64,000 nucleotides of DNA, from assembly GCA_030704615.1 (NCBI GenBank), contig CM060731.1, positions 35,898,001-35,962,000 on the forward strand, written 5' to 3'. Origin of the DNA: Takakia lepidozioides (taxonomy: Eukaryota; Streptophyta; Takakiopsida; Takakiales; Takakiaceae). The notes beneath the pieces are model-generated. The model saw nothing but the letters and a program-made list of their open reading frames with translations, had not been told where the DNA came from and made no database searches. This document shows positions 20,145 to 31,400 of this stretch, piece by piece (within the stretch, counting starts at the first letter, position 1; every line of letters begins with the position of its first letter). The position numbers were made by a program, and so were the translations under genes.

Positions 20145-22664
20145 TCATGACGTAAGATCAAGCTCAAGCTTCCTGACAAGAAGTTGAACTCCATGTTCGG
20201 GAAATGCAGACTCTCCTAGGCCAGGCGCATGGCGGTACCCCGGGGAAAGAGAGAAGCTGAACCTCTGCAGCAGAAGGCAGAGAAGAGCCTTGGCCTCCAA
20301 CATTGTAAAGTTCCTTCCCAAGCAGATGTGGCTGCCGCCACCAAATGGTAAGAAGGCGTCCGTGTGCCCAATGGACTCCCAACGATCCGGTCTGAAACTG
20401 GTGGCGTCTTTTCCCCAAAACTCCTGGCTCTGATGAATGTGAGCAACAGGAATCACTATGGTGGTACCAGGAATAACAGATACGTCTCCCAGCTCGTGCG
20501 CTTGAATGGAGTCCCTTTCAATATCAGGGATCGAGGGGTAAAGCCGCAGTATCTCGTTCAGTATCATGGCCACCTGGACGCCATCACAGTAGTTATCATA
20601 ATTAGATATGCACAACTGCTCAGCTCTTGATGTGAGTAAGTTTGAATGTCATTTGAACATTGAGCAGAGAAGCTTTAATAAGGTTGGAAAAACACTCTCT
20701 TCGTACGTCATCATGAAAAGCTTACTCACCGTTTTGAGGTTAGCAGTGTTTTCAGCGTCAGGTGGGGCATCCCCCAAGACCTCCTCCACTTCTGAACGCG
20801 CCCGATGCTGCCACTCGGGATGCACTGACAGCATCGTTAGTGTCCAAGTCAAGAGGATTGATGTGGTTAAGTTTCCCCCAATAAAAATGGTCTTGCATTC
20901 ATGCAGGAGTTGGGTTTTGCTCATCGTGGCACTGCCTGCCTGCATCGCCTCCATCATTATTCCCAATAAGTCGTGACCATAGATACTCTCGTGTGGCGAC
21001 TTCGTCTGTTGAGTACCTTTGGTGGCCTGAGCAAGGCGTGCATCCACAATCTCTTCAAGTATAGAGTCAATAACGTTTTGATCTCTCCACACTTTCCGAT
21101 TGCTGGCGATTGGAAGGAACCTGCATTGAAATGCATTTTTCTCTTCACATGCAATTGAAACTATGACATCTAACTATACCATTCGATCAAGTGATTATTC
21201 GGACTGCTTATAAGTGACAGCCAAGAAGTTTGTCGATAGACCCAGATAGCTCCCTTAAACCTGAGCAGCTGTCCTTGAACTAAAACTTGCAGGGATTTGG
21301 AACATTTATCTCTAATTAATCTAACGTATCTCTAATCTCTAGATCACTAGTTTACAAGTACATGGGACCTACTAAGGAATCAACAGTATTATGAATAGTG
21401 CACCAGAAATTCGACAAAGTAGCTCGAACATGAGATTAAACACACCTGTAGCCAGGCAGGAGGCGGACATATCCATACAAGTTGTCACCGAATATTGTAG
21501 CTACCAATCCTTGTAGTGCCTGAGCGGCCATGACTCCTTTGCTAACTTGGTCATTTTCTTCCTCCCTTAAGTCTGTAGTCGAGCCAAACGTAGACCTGAC
21601 AATAATGTCCATTGTTGTGATGGAAATATCCTTGTCAATAGTGATCTCTGCGCACTTTCCATCTTCAGAGGCATTGCCAATATGTATCTGCCATTTCTGG
21701 ACTAGCTCCTCCCCACACTCCACCACATGGTGAAAGAGACCCTGCGTGCATTGTCGGTGGCCATCCACAATCTGACATCAGTGTACTGGTCTACAAATCG
21801 GAAACGGACCGAAACTTGACCATTTTCAGAGAACGTGCATACAATCCTGCATCACTATACTATATGATGTACATTGTATATCTAGAGATATTAGTTGCTT
21901 GGATATAACATGTGGGAAATTTGTATACACTTGCAAAGATGGTACTCGTGCAAGTACAAGTGGTCTCACCGCTGAGATAGTGACGATGAAATAACAATCT
22001 CCGTATAGCAAACCGGCCAGGATCTAGGATCCTATCCAGCAAATGTAATCTTGAAGAAGGAGTGAGATTTTGACCTTTAGGTAGTTAAGACGGAAAGCAG
22101 GGCTGATGATTCTGTGTTGTTCCTTCCACAAAGATCCTTCAGACGCGATCAGGCCGTTCCCCACCAAAGGAGTAAGCGTTTCTCTTTTCAGCTCAGATTT
22201 GAGGTAGAATGAAGCCTTGGACAACAACACTTCTTTCACCAGCATTGGATCCGTGAGCACAATCCGTGTGGACGATCCCACTTCATGAATAGACACATTT
22301 CCTGTAGTCAAGACCCCAAAAGACAAGCTCAATCAATGGCCATGCTCCAAATTTATAAGTAAATGTACATTCTAGTTCAAGTACGAAAAAAGTGGATCAT
22401 ACCATACTCCCTAGCGAAGTCGACCAAGTATGGGATAATCCGAGTGGAGGTGGGATCGGTAAACTGCAGAAGGCGTGGGATGGAACGCCGAAGTTTGTGA
22501 ATCTCTGGAAGATTTCCGATGAAGGGCCTAAAAGCGGGCCCACGAATGCCCTGCTTCTCGTAGAATCTGCGTTTACTGTATGGCGTCCACCATCGCCCAT
22601 ACAGTATACTGGCCACCAACAAACAAAACACCGTGTAGGCCGTTGGAATCTCCCAATTCACCAT
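20145..22664 (-). CDS. Cytochrome P450, probably CYP72 clan
   Basis: Exons on the minus strand are 22664-22403, 22301-22075, 21771-21446, 21120-20730 and 20573-20145. All are GT-AG and in phase and give 544 residues with no break. An N-terminal membrane anchor (TAYTVFCLLVASILYG) is followed by a proline-containing hinge (GIRGPAFRPFIGNLPE). The C-helix region has WKEQHRIISPAF. The I-helix reads FIGGNLTTSILLTW, the ExxR helix NEILRLYP, the PERF region FRPDRW, and the heme loop FGGGSHICLGRNF with the cysteine ligand present. The WxxxR-to-HRIISPAF pattern and LLTW suit the CYP72 clan, whose members act in the endoplasmic reticulum on hormones, terpenoids or fatty acids; the substrate cannot be told. 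The I-helix A/G-G-x-E/D-T motif reads GGNLT, so the acidic residue before Thr is absent. Confidence 0.9.
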
Positions 22665-22837
22665 CTTGATCGATCGTTAGGTACCGGCCCAATGTACTAG
22701 ATCTGTCACTGGTATTCGCAGTCCCACGCATGCTCGTCTACAGGCCCATGAACAACAGTCTTCTATTCTAGATAGCCTCAAGTAGAAGCCGCGGTGTCAT
22801 TGTATTTCATTGTGTTCGAACCTGCTCTTTGGTCAGA

Positions 22838-22850
22838 TGTGTATATATGT
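22838..22850 (-). promoter_or_regulatory. TATA-like box upstream of the P450 gene
   Basis: On the minus strand the sequence reads ACATATATACAC about 175 bp before the P450 start codon. The position suits a TATA box with a leader of about 150 bases. This is inference from sequence and distance only. Confidence 0.3.
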
Positions 22851-23143
22851 CTCTGCAAGCATATGGCGGCTCTCCGATCTCTCTATTAATCTCTACAGGC
22901 TCGCTGCTCATGTGATACCACCATGGCACTGCAAGGTGTGGAGTCTGAAGACCTCGACGCCTTGGCCGAGGGCCGGTGGCTCGAGCAGCTCTGACCCCGA
23001 CAAAATTCAAAGAGAGAGAAGATTCCAGCGTCACTAATTCAAACATCCGGAATATTTTACGGGCCAGGGACTTTTTAGTACAGTAAAAGGAGCGACGTAA
23101 AATTCATGGGTTTGGCCTGGCTTCCAAGACCACGGGCAGCTTT

Positions 23144-23314
23144 GGGAACTCTGGGGAACTGCTTTGAGAACATTTGATGGCAGCTACCCGGAAATGGACG
23201 GTCAACTTTTTTTGTAGGGTTGCAAGTGGTCAGGATTTCGTCTTTCTCCTAAATGACAGTCCATTTCCGGGCAGCTGACCGCAATAGTTCTCAAGAAAGT
23301 TCCCCAGAGTTCCC
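23144..23314. mobile_element. Palindromic MITE-like foldback element, about 171 bp
   Basis: The ends are inverted copies of each other. The left arm starts GGGAACTCTGGGGAACT and continues to CCCGGAAATGGAC. The right arm is its reverse complement with a few mismatches and ends AGTTCCCCAGAGTTCCC. The arms are about 65 bp each with a short loop. It lies about 480 bp upstream of the P450 start codon. The superfamily is unknown. Confidence 0.7.
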
Positions 23315-23624
23315 ATAGCTACAGACATATAAAGTCGGGGCGACGGCTTGGCGCCCTATTTTGGGGGTCGGAGCCCCAAAACCACAATTTTTACCTCGCT
23401 CGGGTACTACAGTCTTCGGCCTCCAGTCATGGTCTTTTTGCTATTCTACAAGTAATTGTTATCTGTTGCCCGGATAAAACCAGGCATGGCTTCTGGCAGG
23501 GGTAAAGTATATGCCCAAGGAGCTTCCAGGATTTGAGATCCAGAGCCCAAGGCCGGGTTTCCAGGATTCCAAGGGCGGCTGCCCGAGAGTGAGGGCTCAA
23601 ATCCTGGAAAACCCGAGACTTTAC
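23315..23624. other. Flank of the hAT element
   Basis: This is a moderately GC-rich stretch with no recognised gene. It ends with the 8-bp target duplication GACTTTAC at 23617-23624. Confidence 0.4.
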
Positions 23625-24789
23625 TAGTGTTGGCCCGTTATTTGATTTTTTTCATAATCAGCGGGTTGGGTTGCTTCAAATTTTAGGAAACTATTAACCT
23701 GCGGTTGTGGTTATTAAATTTTTTATGGCTAGATATAACCTGTGATTACGGTTACTTGCAAAAACCTCAAATAACTAGTGGTTTTCATCAAATAACCGCG
23801 GGTATTGCGCAGTTCTTTAAGAGGTTCTTTGCTCGGCTATTTGAATGCCTAAGCTTCGTCGGTTCCTAACTGGACCGGTTACTTCATTTTTTCACCTTCG
23901 TTGATCATATATACTAGGGTAGCCTATGTCGTTGGCCCAAGTGTCCAATGTCATCTAAGTCCAAGTGCATCAATATATGTAGCAAGCCATATCCAATCAT
24001 TTTTTTTCCACAGAGCCTACGACCAGATTTGAACCGGAGACCTTTCCTTTGATATCTCCAAGTGCTATCCCCTGTATATCCAAGTGTGTCTCCTATGTTG
24101 AGGCTCAAATGTGACCTCTAGGGTAGCTTGTGCTGTTGGCCCAAATGCCCCTGTCATCTAAGCCCGCCCAAGTGCAAGATCTCACATGTATCCTAGTGCG
24201 TCTCCTAAGTGAGGCCCAAGTTCATATATATATCAATATGTGAATCGAGACGTTCACTAGAAGAGAAACCGGCTTTTTCCACACTTTTTGCTGTGGAATC
24301 AGCCGCACTCCGCACCTGCCGTGGGTGTAAGAAACGACTAGTGTTTTCAGACACCCCGTGGACGGCCTGGCTCTCGGGTGGCCCTGTGGAAAAGTCCACG
24401 GGCGGCTTTTTCCACGGGAGGCTTTTCCACGGGTGGCTTTTTTCACGGGGTGCATGGTGACATGGCCGATGGCATAGCTGACATGGCAGAGTGTGAAAAA
24501 TGCCAGTGTGGCATGTTTCACGGCGGATTTCACACCTTGAACAAGCCACTATGCGACACGTATCATATTTCACACCTTTGACAAGTCACTATGCAACACG
24601 TGTTCATTCTTGTGTGGTGGTACGCATTAATTAATTATTAATTGATTTCCAATATTAAGTTTGAATATTAATGGATTTAATTTATTGTTATTATTATTAT
24701 AGGGAAAATGGACAGTGGCCTTGATGAGAACATTATTAAATAATAAAATATTGAAATTATATTTTTTTAAATTATATTTATTCGCGCCT

Positions 24790-26100
24790 CCATCCGCGCC
24801 CTCACTGTGCATATCCTGCAATCATCGCACTCCACGACACCACATCTCGTTCCACCATACTGTCGAACACTTCCCTTACATCCTCGATGCACCCACATTT
24901 GGCATACATGCAGTACACTAGGGCAGTGTTCTGAATGACATTGGGTACAATTCCAGATTTGACGATGTCACCATGGACCTCTTTGCCCTTTTCTAGAGCT
25001 CACAGGCTTGCACATGCATTACAAACAAATGTGATGTGGTTGGGCTTCACTCCTTCGTGCAGCAGTTGCTCATAGGTCTCCAAAGCATTCCTACTACACC
25101 CATGCTTGGTAACTCCTGCCAACATTATATTCCACGTGATCAAAGATCGTTGAGGCATTCTGTTGAACACTTGGTGAGCATCCATGATGCTACCGCAATT
25201 AACATACATGGAGACAATGGTGTTGAGTAGAAAAATATTTGGCGTGAATCCACTTTGGATTATGCAAGTGTGCACTTGTTTTCCAGCTTCCAGACCTTCC
25301 ATCTTGATGCACTTAAGCAAGAGACAGACATACGTACCTTGATCTGCTGAAATGCCTCATTGGTTTAAAGTTTGTAGAGCCTCTGTTAGTCTGCCTGTCG
25401 CAAAGCATCTTCACATGCTCAGAAGTGCCAGAAGAGGCATTGTGGACTCCCTCTCTTGATCCTCTTTCAGAAGTTGTGGTCATGGTTGAGGTGCCTGGTT
25501 TTATCAACTGTGCCGCTGCAGCTGCAGCCTTTAGTTGACCATCTACCCATGCAAGTTTCTTGTAGCTATTGATCCACAGGGAATCACATCTGGTACAATT
25601 CCAGCTTTGGCGATGCAACCATGCACCTCTTTACCTTTTTCCAGGGCTACCAGGCTTGCACACTCACTGCAAACACACACAAACCTGATGTGGTCGGGCT
25701 TCACCCTTCCCCAATCCTTTGCTCATAGGTCTCCAAAGCCTCCATCTCATGCCTCTGCTGTGCATACCCTGCAAGCATCGCATTGTACGACACCACATCT
25801 CGTTCAGCCAGAGTGTGGAAAACTCCCTTCGCATCTTGAATGCACCCACATTTGGCAAACATGTCTACCAAGGCAGTGTTCAAGATCTGACATCTAGTAC
25901 AATTCCAGCTTTGACAATGTCACCATGGACCTCTTTCCTCTTTCCTCTTTCCCAGAGCTGTCGAACACTCCCTCATACATGTCCACAAGGGTATTGTTCA
26001 TAATGACATGTGGTACAATTGCAGCTCTAACAATGTCGCCATGGACCTCTTTGTTGTTCTCCAGAGCTGCCAGGCTTGCACACGCATTGCAAGACCCTCC
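24790..26100 (-). pseudogene. Captured, rearranged fragments of PPR genes
   Basis: On the minus strand, stretches such as NTIVSMYVNCGSIMDAHQVF and ALVDMFAKCGCIQDAKGVF are clear PPR repeats of the same style as the intact PPR-DYW protein at 17046. They lie in several short, out-of-order segments interrupted by stops and frameshifts. There is no E or DYW part. They are most simply gene pieces picked up by the CACTA element. Another PPR scrap lies at about 26850-26960. Confidence 0.8.
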
Positions 26101-26164
26101 ATCTGATAATTTTACTATAGAGTTAAAAGAGCAAAAGACAAACTAGGGCTTTATCACCAAACAT

Positions 26165-27115
26165 TCAGGGACGAGTCTAATGAGAGGGCAAAGGGGGCAG
26201 AAATAGGTTGAAGAAGAAGGTGCCCTCATTACATTGTGGACTTGACCTTGTGTCATGATCCATGGAGGTTATGACCGATCACCAACCCAAAAGGACCTCT
26301 GGTGTGTGCTGCTTGTGTCTGTACAGTCAGGTAATGTTGGATTGGTCCGTGAGAACCACCACGGTGCAGCTGAGCGAGTAGAGATTGAAACATGGTTTGC
26401 CAAGACCAAGCTGATTCTCCCAAGAACCTTGTAAACATTAGGAAGAATACCAAAGCATGGTGCTAACAGGAGCCAAAAGCCCACATTTGTAGGAGGGACA
26501 AACTTTTTTACATCCTACATTAAGAAAAAGCCACACCTTGCAATTACGATTGTTATCGTGAAGAAATTCATGCCAACTCTGCTTCGTGTTGCAAATTCAG
26601 GTCCGAGTGTGATGAGAGGGCAAAACAGGCTGAAATAGGTCAAAGAAGAAAATGCCCTCACCACATTGTCCTCGACCTTGTGTCATGACCCATAGAGGAT
26701 TTGACTGATCATGAACCCAAGAGGATCTCTTGTGTGTGCTGCTTGTGTCTGTAGTCTGGTAATGTCGGATTGGTCAGTGAGAACCACCACGGTGCAGTTG
26801 AGCGGGCAGAGATTGAAACACAGCCTGCGTTAGGGTTCAATCTGTCCGACATCATTTCCTCGTACGTCTCCAAAGCCTTCATACCACACTGCGATCATTG
26901 CATTCCACAACACCACATCTTGGCAGCCATTTCGTCGAACACGCCCTACGCATCCTTTGAAGACTCATGGTTGTTGTCCCACCATCGTAAAGGGTAAAAC
27001 TCATGCCAGCTCTGCTCCGTGCTGCAAATTCAAGGCCGAATATGATAAGAGGGCAAAACAGGATGAAATAGATCGAAGAAGAAGATGCCCTCACCACATT
27101 GTCCTTGAGTTCCTC
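26165..27115. repeat. Three-copy direct repeat of about 430 bp within the CACTA element
   Basis: Copies begin near 26170, 26602 and 27030. Each has GATGAGAGGGCAAA or a close form, then a purine-rich GAAGAAGA tract and CCCTCACCACATTGTCC-like sequence. The first two copies run on in parallel to GAGAACCACCACGGTGCAG. The third is truncated. Confidence 0.75.
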
Positions 27116-28354
27116 CTATTACGATGCTTAGCACTAAGAAGACCGGACCCCAAAAAACGCTAAGTCCCAACCCTGCACACCACGACCTAGCAGCCCTAAA
27201 TTCGAGCCAACTTTTGAAGTTTTTGAACGTTTTGCACCCTAACATTATATAAAATAATTATATGGTCCATGTAATTATGTGAAGGTATTTTTAGCTATAT
27301 ATTTGTTAGGGTGCAAAACGTATATATATAACAAGGTACAAAGGCCCTGGTTAATTTATTTATTGGGTAAGGTTCATAGTCATGAAATGAGTGGTTAAAA
27401 CAACTATTTCTATCTAATACTAATTTATATATTTCAATTTACATGAATTTAAAATATAATTGTGGAGTTGCTAATGAAGTTGTTGAAACCACTTACAATT
27501 TAAAATAAATCACCTTGTATAGAGACTCACCATGCTACCCACCTACACCTGGGTTTCCTTTTTGGTCTCTTGTTAAAATTCTATGGATTTTTTCGAAATA
27601 TTCTGGTATTTTCTTTGATGTGTGAGATGACAAAGTCCAAGCATGTCACATAAACAAGGAGTTCAATGCAAGGATGATGCAAGTGATTTGTGGCAAAAAG
27701 TGTAAATCATGCCTATACCTGTTTGTCCTAGTTATGCCATAGGTTGCAACAGAACGGGCCACCTTTAAATGCAATCCCCATGCTCATTTCACCAAGGGCA
27801 TTATAGACTTCATAATGTAGAGATTGAAAATGGGGTATAGCAGGGGGTGATTCTTCACTTGCTAGTAGCCCATCGTGCAGATTTCTAAACATGAACATGA
27901 AGCTCATGATCATTTTTCAAAGGCATCATTCTCAAACTCCCCATACACGACAATATGGAAATTTTATGGTCTCATTTCACACATGTATGTAACATGCCCA
28001 TGTAAACTAAGCCAACTCCCGTCACGCTCATGGCTGTTTTCACACCGTTCTTGCCTCGGGTGTGGATCACATGTGAGACACCCCACAGTTAGGGCATATT
28101 TTAACCCACACATTGGCTCATTCTATAGACACGTGATAAAAGCCGTGGAATGTGTCAGGTGTGAGATGGCATACCCGTGGAAAAAGCCGGTTTCTCTTCT
28201 AGTGTTTTGTTTTGTTTGTTTTGTTTGTAGCGTCATTGAGATCCCCCAAACCACGGGGCCCAGCCCCGGTGCTTGGTGCCATTGGAAAGCCCTCGATGAG
28301 GAGGGGTGCATCGGCTTGGCTCATGATTTTTGGACCCGCGGTGTGGGAGATATC

Positions 28355-28860
28355 AAATTTCAAGTACTTTTGGTCTCTGAAAATTCGGGAAAAATAGCAA
28401 AGTGGGCTTTCCTGGCCGAGCAGTGATTGGCCCTTCATGTCTAAGATTTGGAATTTCAAGTACTTTTGGTCGCTGGAAATTTGTGAAAAATAGCAAAGTG
28501 GATATATCAATATATTAAGCCTTGACAGAGGAGATTGTAAAATAGCAAAGTGGGCTTTGCTGAAACAATGACATGGAGATCTCCCAAACTGCAGGGTCTC
28601 TAGATACGTAGGGCATTGCACTTTGACTTAGATTTCATTGGATACTTGGGTCAACGGCACATGCTACCAACACATAATTTCAAGTACTTTTGGTCGCTGG
28701 AAATTCGTGAAAAATAGCAAAATGGCTTTCCTGGAACAATGACGTGGATATCTCCCAAACTACAGGATCTCTGGATACACAAGGGATTGCACTTGGACTT
28801 AAATGACACTAGACACTTGGGCCAACGGCAGAGGCTACCCTAGTATATATAACCAAATAG
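28355..28860. repeat. Direct repeats within the right arm of the hAT element
   Basis: Three copies of a segment starting ATTTCAAGTACTTTTGGTC and containing GTGAAAAATAGCAAA occur near 28358, 28450 and 28677. The last two extend further in parallel (ATCTCCCAAACT, then GGTCTCTAGATAC-like sequence). They are non-coding. Confidence 0.7.
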
Positions 28861-29096
28861 ATAACTGCAGGGTATTAGAGAGGTCCAATTTAAATAACCG
28901 ACCAACACTGGACTTTACCTGGCGTGTAAAGACCACCACTGAATTTTTGACCCATGTCTACAAATACGAGATTAAACGGGTCTAGAAATCGGTATTCTCT
29001 GCCATGGCACTACCCGCAATCCATGATGAGGGTGACTCTGTCCAGTTATGTCCCTCAAATAACAAAGACGGGAATTCAAACCGCATTTATGTACTA

Positions 29097-29226
29097 TGGA
29101 ATGGTCCAGGCAGAGGACATGCGTAGTTTGTTGCCCATTTGGATATTTGTCTCGCCCTGATGGGCTCACCAAATATCCTCACAGTCATCTCACCAGGCAG
29201 AATGTCCTCTGCCTGGACCATTCCAT
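29097..29226. repeat. Short hairpin, about 130 bp
   Basis: GGAATGGTCCAGGCAGAGGA near 29098 is matched by its reverse complement ending near 29226, and an inner inverted pair (GGATATTTG / CAAATATCC) continues the stem. The element could be a small MITE; no target duplication was identified. Confidence 0.65.
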
Positions 29227-29239
29227 GGAGTAATTATTT

Positions 29240-29381
29240 GTAGATAGCAAGTTCTGTCCGCGCCCTTTTAATTTGGGCAGCCCGTCATTTCAGTTTGGGC
29301 AGCCTGTCAAAGCCATAACGGGCAAGCACGGTCCACACGCAAGTAAGATACCTAAAAAGCGGTAGAACTTGCGATCTACTA
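29240..29381. repeat. Small inverted-repeat element, about 140 bp
   Basis: GTAGATAGCAAGTTCT at the left is mirrored by AGAACTTGCGATCTAC at the right with one mismatch. The interior has TTGGGCAGCC twice. A MITE is likely, but the superfamily is not determined. Confidence 0.5.
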
Positions 29382-29559
29382 CCTAATAATTATTATTTTC
29401 TTCTACCCGTTTATTTAGAGTATTTTTGTTTGTTTTTTATGTGTTGGTGAAAACTCGTAAAATCGTTGGATTTTAGTTCAAATATGTGAATACACTGCTA
29501 TTTAATCTCCCGGACTGATAAAATATTTTAAATCTAATTAAATTAAACAAAATATATTC

Positions 29560-29776
29560 TTATAATAGAACCGGAACCTAACCTGGAACCGATGGTTTTT
29601 ATCAGCAACTAACTGGTAACTGAAACCGCCCCCATGTTTAAAAGTTGGATCCGGAACCGGACCGGTACCGGCTCAATAAAAAAAAATCAGAACCGGATCC
29701 GGAACCGTCTCTTGAAATAATTGTGGAACCGGAACCGAAGGTTCCTTCACAAATGCAAGAACCGCCCAACACTGGT
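29560..29776. mobile_element. Possible solo right end of a second hAT-like element
   Basis: The segment is dense in GGAACCGG-type motifs and ends CGCCCAACACTG at about 29776. Reverse complemented, that is CAGTGTTGGGCGG, very like the hAT ends at 23625 and 28910. I did not find a matching left end or target duplication. Confidence 0.35.
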
Positions 29777-31180
29777 AATATCCTCATTTATGGCATGCAC
29801 AAGAAGTTGAACTCCAGACCTAAAGTCCAAACAAAACTGGCTGTGACCATGAAAATGTTCATCAAGGGGATGTCATTCATTAAAAATATGGACAGAATAT
29901 TCTGGTGGCAACTGTCTCGATCAATTGGAAGCGTAATTGAATGTATCGGTGGTAAAGCAACCCTTTCCGTAGTTCTGCCTTAGGAAGGCAAGGCCAATAA
30001 ATTACAGTGCAATTTTTGAATTAGCATGCTATACCTTAATTGAATTCAAATTAGAGGGAGATCATGGAGTATCAAGGCAGTATCATATGCATGGTGGTTA
30101 TGATGTGTGTCCTTATGGAGATTAGTTAGAAGTTGTCACATGTTGGCAGATCACATGAAGCCACATTTTTACATATTAAATTTGAGATTTACATAATATC
30201 TCATATATGAAGAACTAATAAAATAATGTAATAACTTAATGCAGCACTGTACGCGATTCCTCAAGATTGGAGTGACACCCGACATTGCAGCGACAAAGAA
30301 CAAAGTGACATAGAAATATTACGGGATGACATGGAATAGAGTGTTACTTCAATTGGTACCTAATCGATATAACTCATGAAATTTGACTAAGTAAAAAAAG
30401 TAAAAAAAAGAAGTAGTAATCATATACCAGGGCAACACATCAAACACTGCAACTCTTAAATTTTAAGAAAAACGCTGCAACTTGTAGCTACCATCACCAT
30501 CACCTTATCAACAAACTTCTTGTCATTACTCAACAATCACTAGCATTCTCAAATATGTAAGTCAGGGGTAAGAGGGGGTGCTGGAGGGCATGCCGGAAGG
30601 AGATCGGAAAAGCCAACGATACCGAAACTAGCGAAACTTGAAAGCAGCATCAAATCGTCAACTTGCATTAAAGTTTATTGTCTTTCCTCATACATATGTT
30701 TATATATCATTATTACATATTATTATATTTCATTACATATGTTCCATAATGATATATAAACATATTATATATCATTATTACATAGAAAACAAATCATTAT
30801 ATATATATATATATAGCACAGTGAAAGTTAAAAGTTTTTATCGACTCAATGGCCACTTTTATTTTATGTGACTATTTGTAATTAAAATGACTATCAATGG
30901 TAGCTTCCAACACAATTTTAAGTAAATCTGGACTAAAGTTTGGTCCAGAAATAAGGAGAAATATCTGAATATGTATTTTTTTAATCATTGAAATGAATTT
31001 AAATGGATCATTTTAAATATAAATATAAAGATATAAATAATTGTTTGTCTATTAATATATAATATGAGCAATAAAGAAACATTATGTATAAACTTCAGGA
31101 GAAAAAACAGTTTCTATTTGGCTCATAAAGCAAGTTCCACTGTTCACTCGACATTTAGTAAGAGTTGAATGAGATACCAA
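29777..31180. other. AT-rich non-coding region
   Basis: The region holds AT microsatellite sequence near 30800 (TATATATATATATA) and short inverted ATATAAACAT/TATATATCAT stretches. Around 30820-30900 it has a diverged copy of a dispersed repeat (GTGAAAGTTAAAAGTTTTTA, then CACTTTTATTTTATGTGAC) also found near 50800 and 56880. No gene is visible. Confidence 0.4.
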
Positions 31181-31400
31181 CAGTCAATAGCTCAGTTGGT
31201 GAAGTGCACTGAGTGCCACCTAGATGATTATGGGGTCAAATCTTACTACTGACGAGTGTGGTATGTTCCTGGGTGGTGTCCCATTCCAATGCCACACGGC
31301 GGGGTTACTGTGAAAGAGGTTATACTATTAAGGGGGCCTGATTTGTGAGCTGTCGCTCCCAGGTGTTTCCATTACATTAAAAAAAAAATTAAAAAAAAAA
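31181..31400 (+). mobile_element. tRNA-derived SINE
   Basis: An A-box-like TAGCTCAGTTGG at 31188-31199 and a B-box-like GGGTCAAATCT at 31233-31243 lie at RNA polymerase III promoter spacing. A tRNA-unrelated body follows and the element ends in an A-rich tail at 31377-31400. The whole is about 220 bp, as expected for a plant SINE. The tRNA-like part cannot fold into a canonical tRNA. Confidence 0.65.

Larger units (their letters stand above)
24255..28204. mobile_element. Non-autonomous CACTA (En/Spm) element carrying PPR gene pieces
   Basis: The left end begins CACTAGAAGAGAAACCGG and the right end is its exact inverse; the perfect terminal repeat is 28 bp. The flanking 3-mers are GTT (24252-24254) and TTT (28205-28207), a near match to the 3-bp duplication expected for CACTA. 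Subterminal stretches rich in CCACGGG/CACACC motifs follow each end. No TNP1 or TNP2 transposase is recognisable. The interior has broken PPR segments on the minus strand and a threefold repeat of about 430 bp. It sits wholly inside the hAT element and is therefore younger. Confidence 0.9.
23625..28910. mobile_element. Non-autonomous hAT element, split by a nested CACTA element
   Basis: The left end reads TAGTGTTGGCCCGTTATTTG. The right end, reverse complemented, reads CAGTGTTGGTCGGTTATTTA. Both fit the hAT terminal pattern. A perfect 8-bp duplication, GACTTTAC, flanks it at 23617-23624 and 28911-28918; 8 bp is the hAT target-site length. Without the inserted CACTA element the hAT would be about 1.34 kb. 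Its two remaining arms also share longer inverted similarity, for example TAGGGTAGCC near 23919 against GGCTACCCTA near 28833. No transposase is visible, so it must have been moved in trans. Confidence 0.92.

Noticed and set aside
31181-31255. tRNA gene
   Set aside because: A and B boxes are present but the arms do not pair as a tRNA and an A-tail follows; a SINE fits better.
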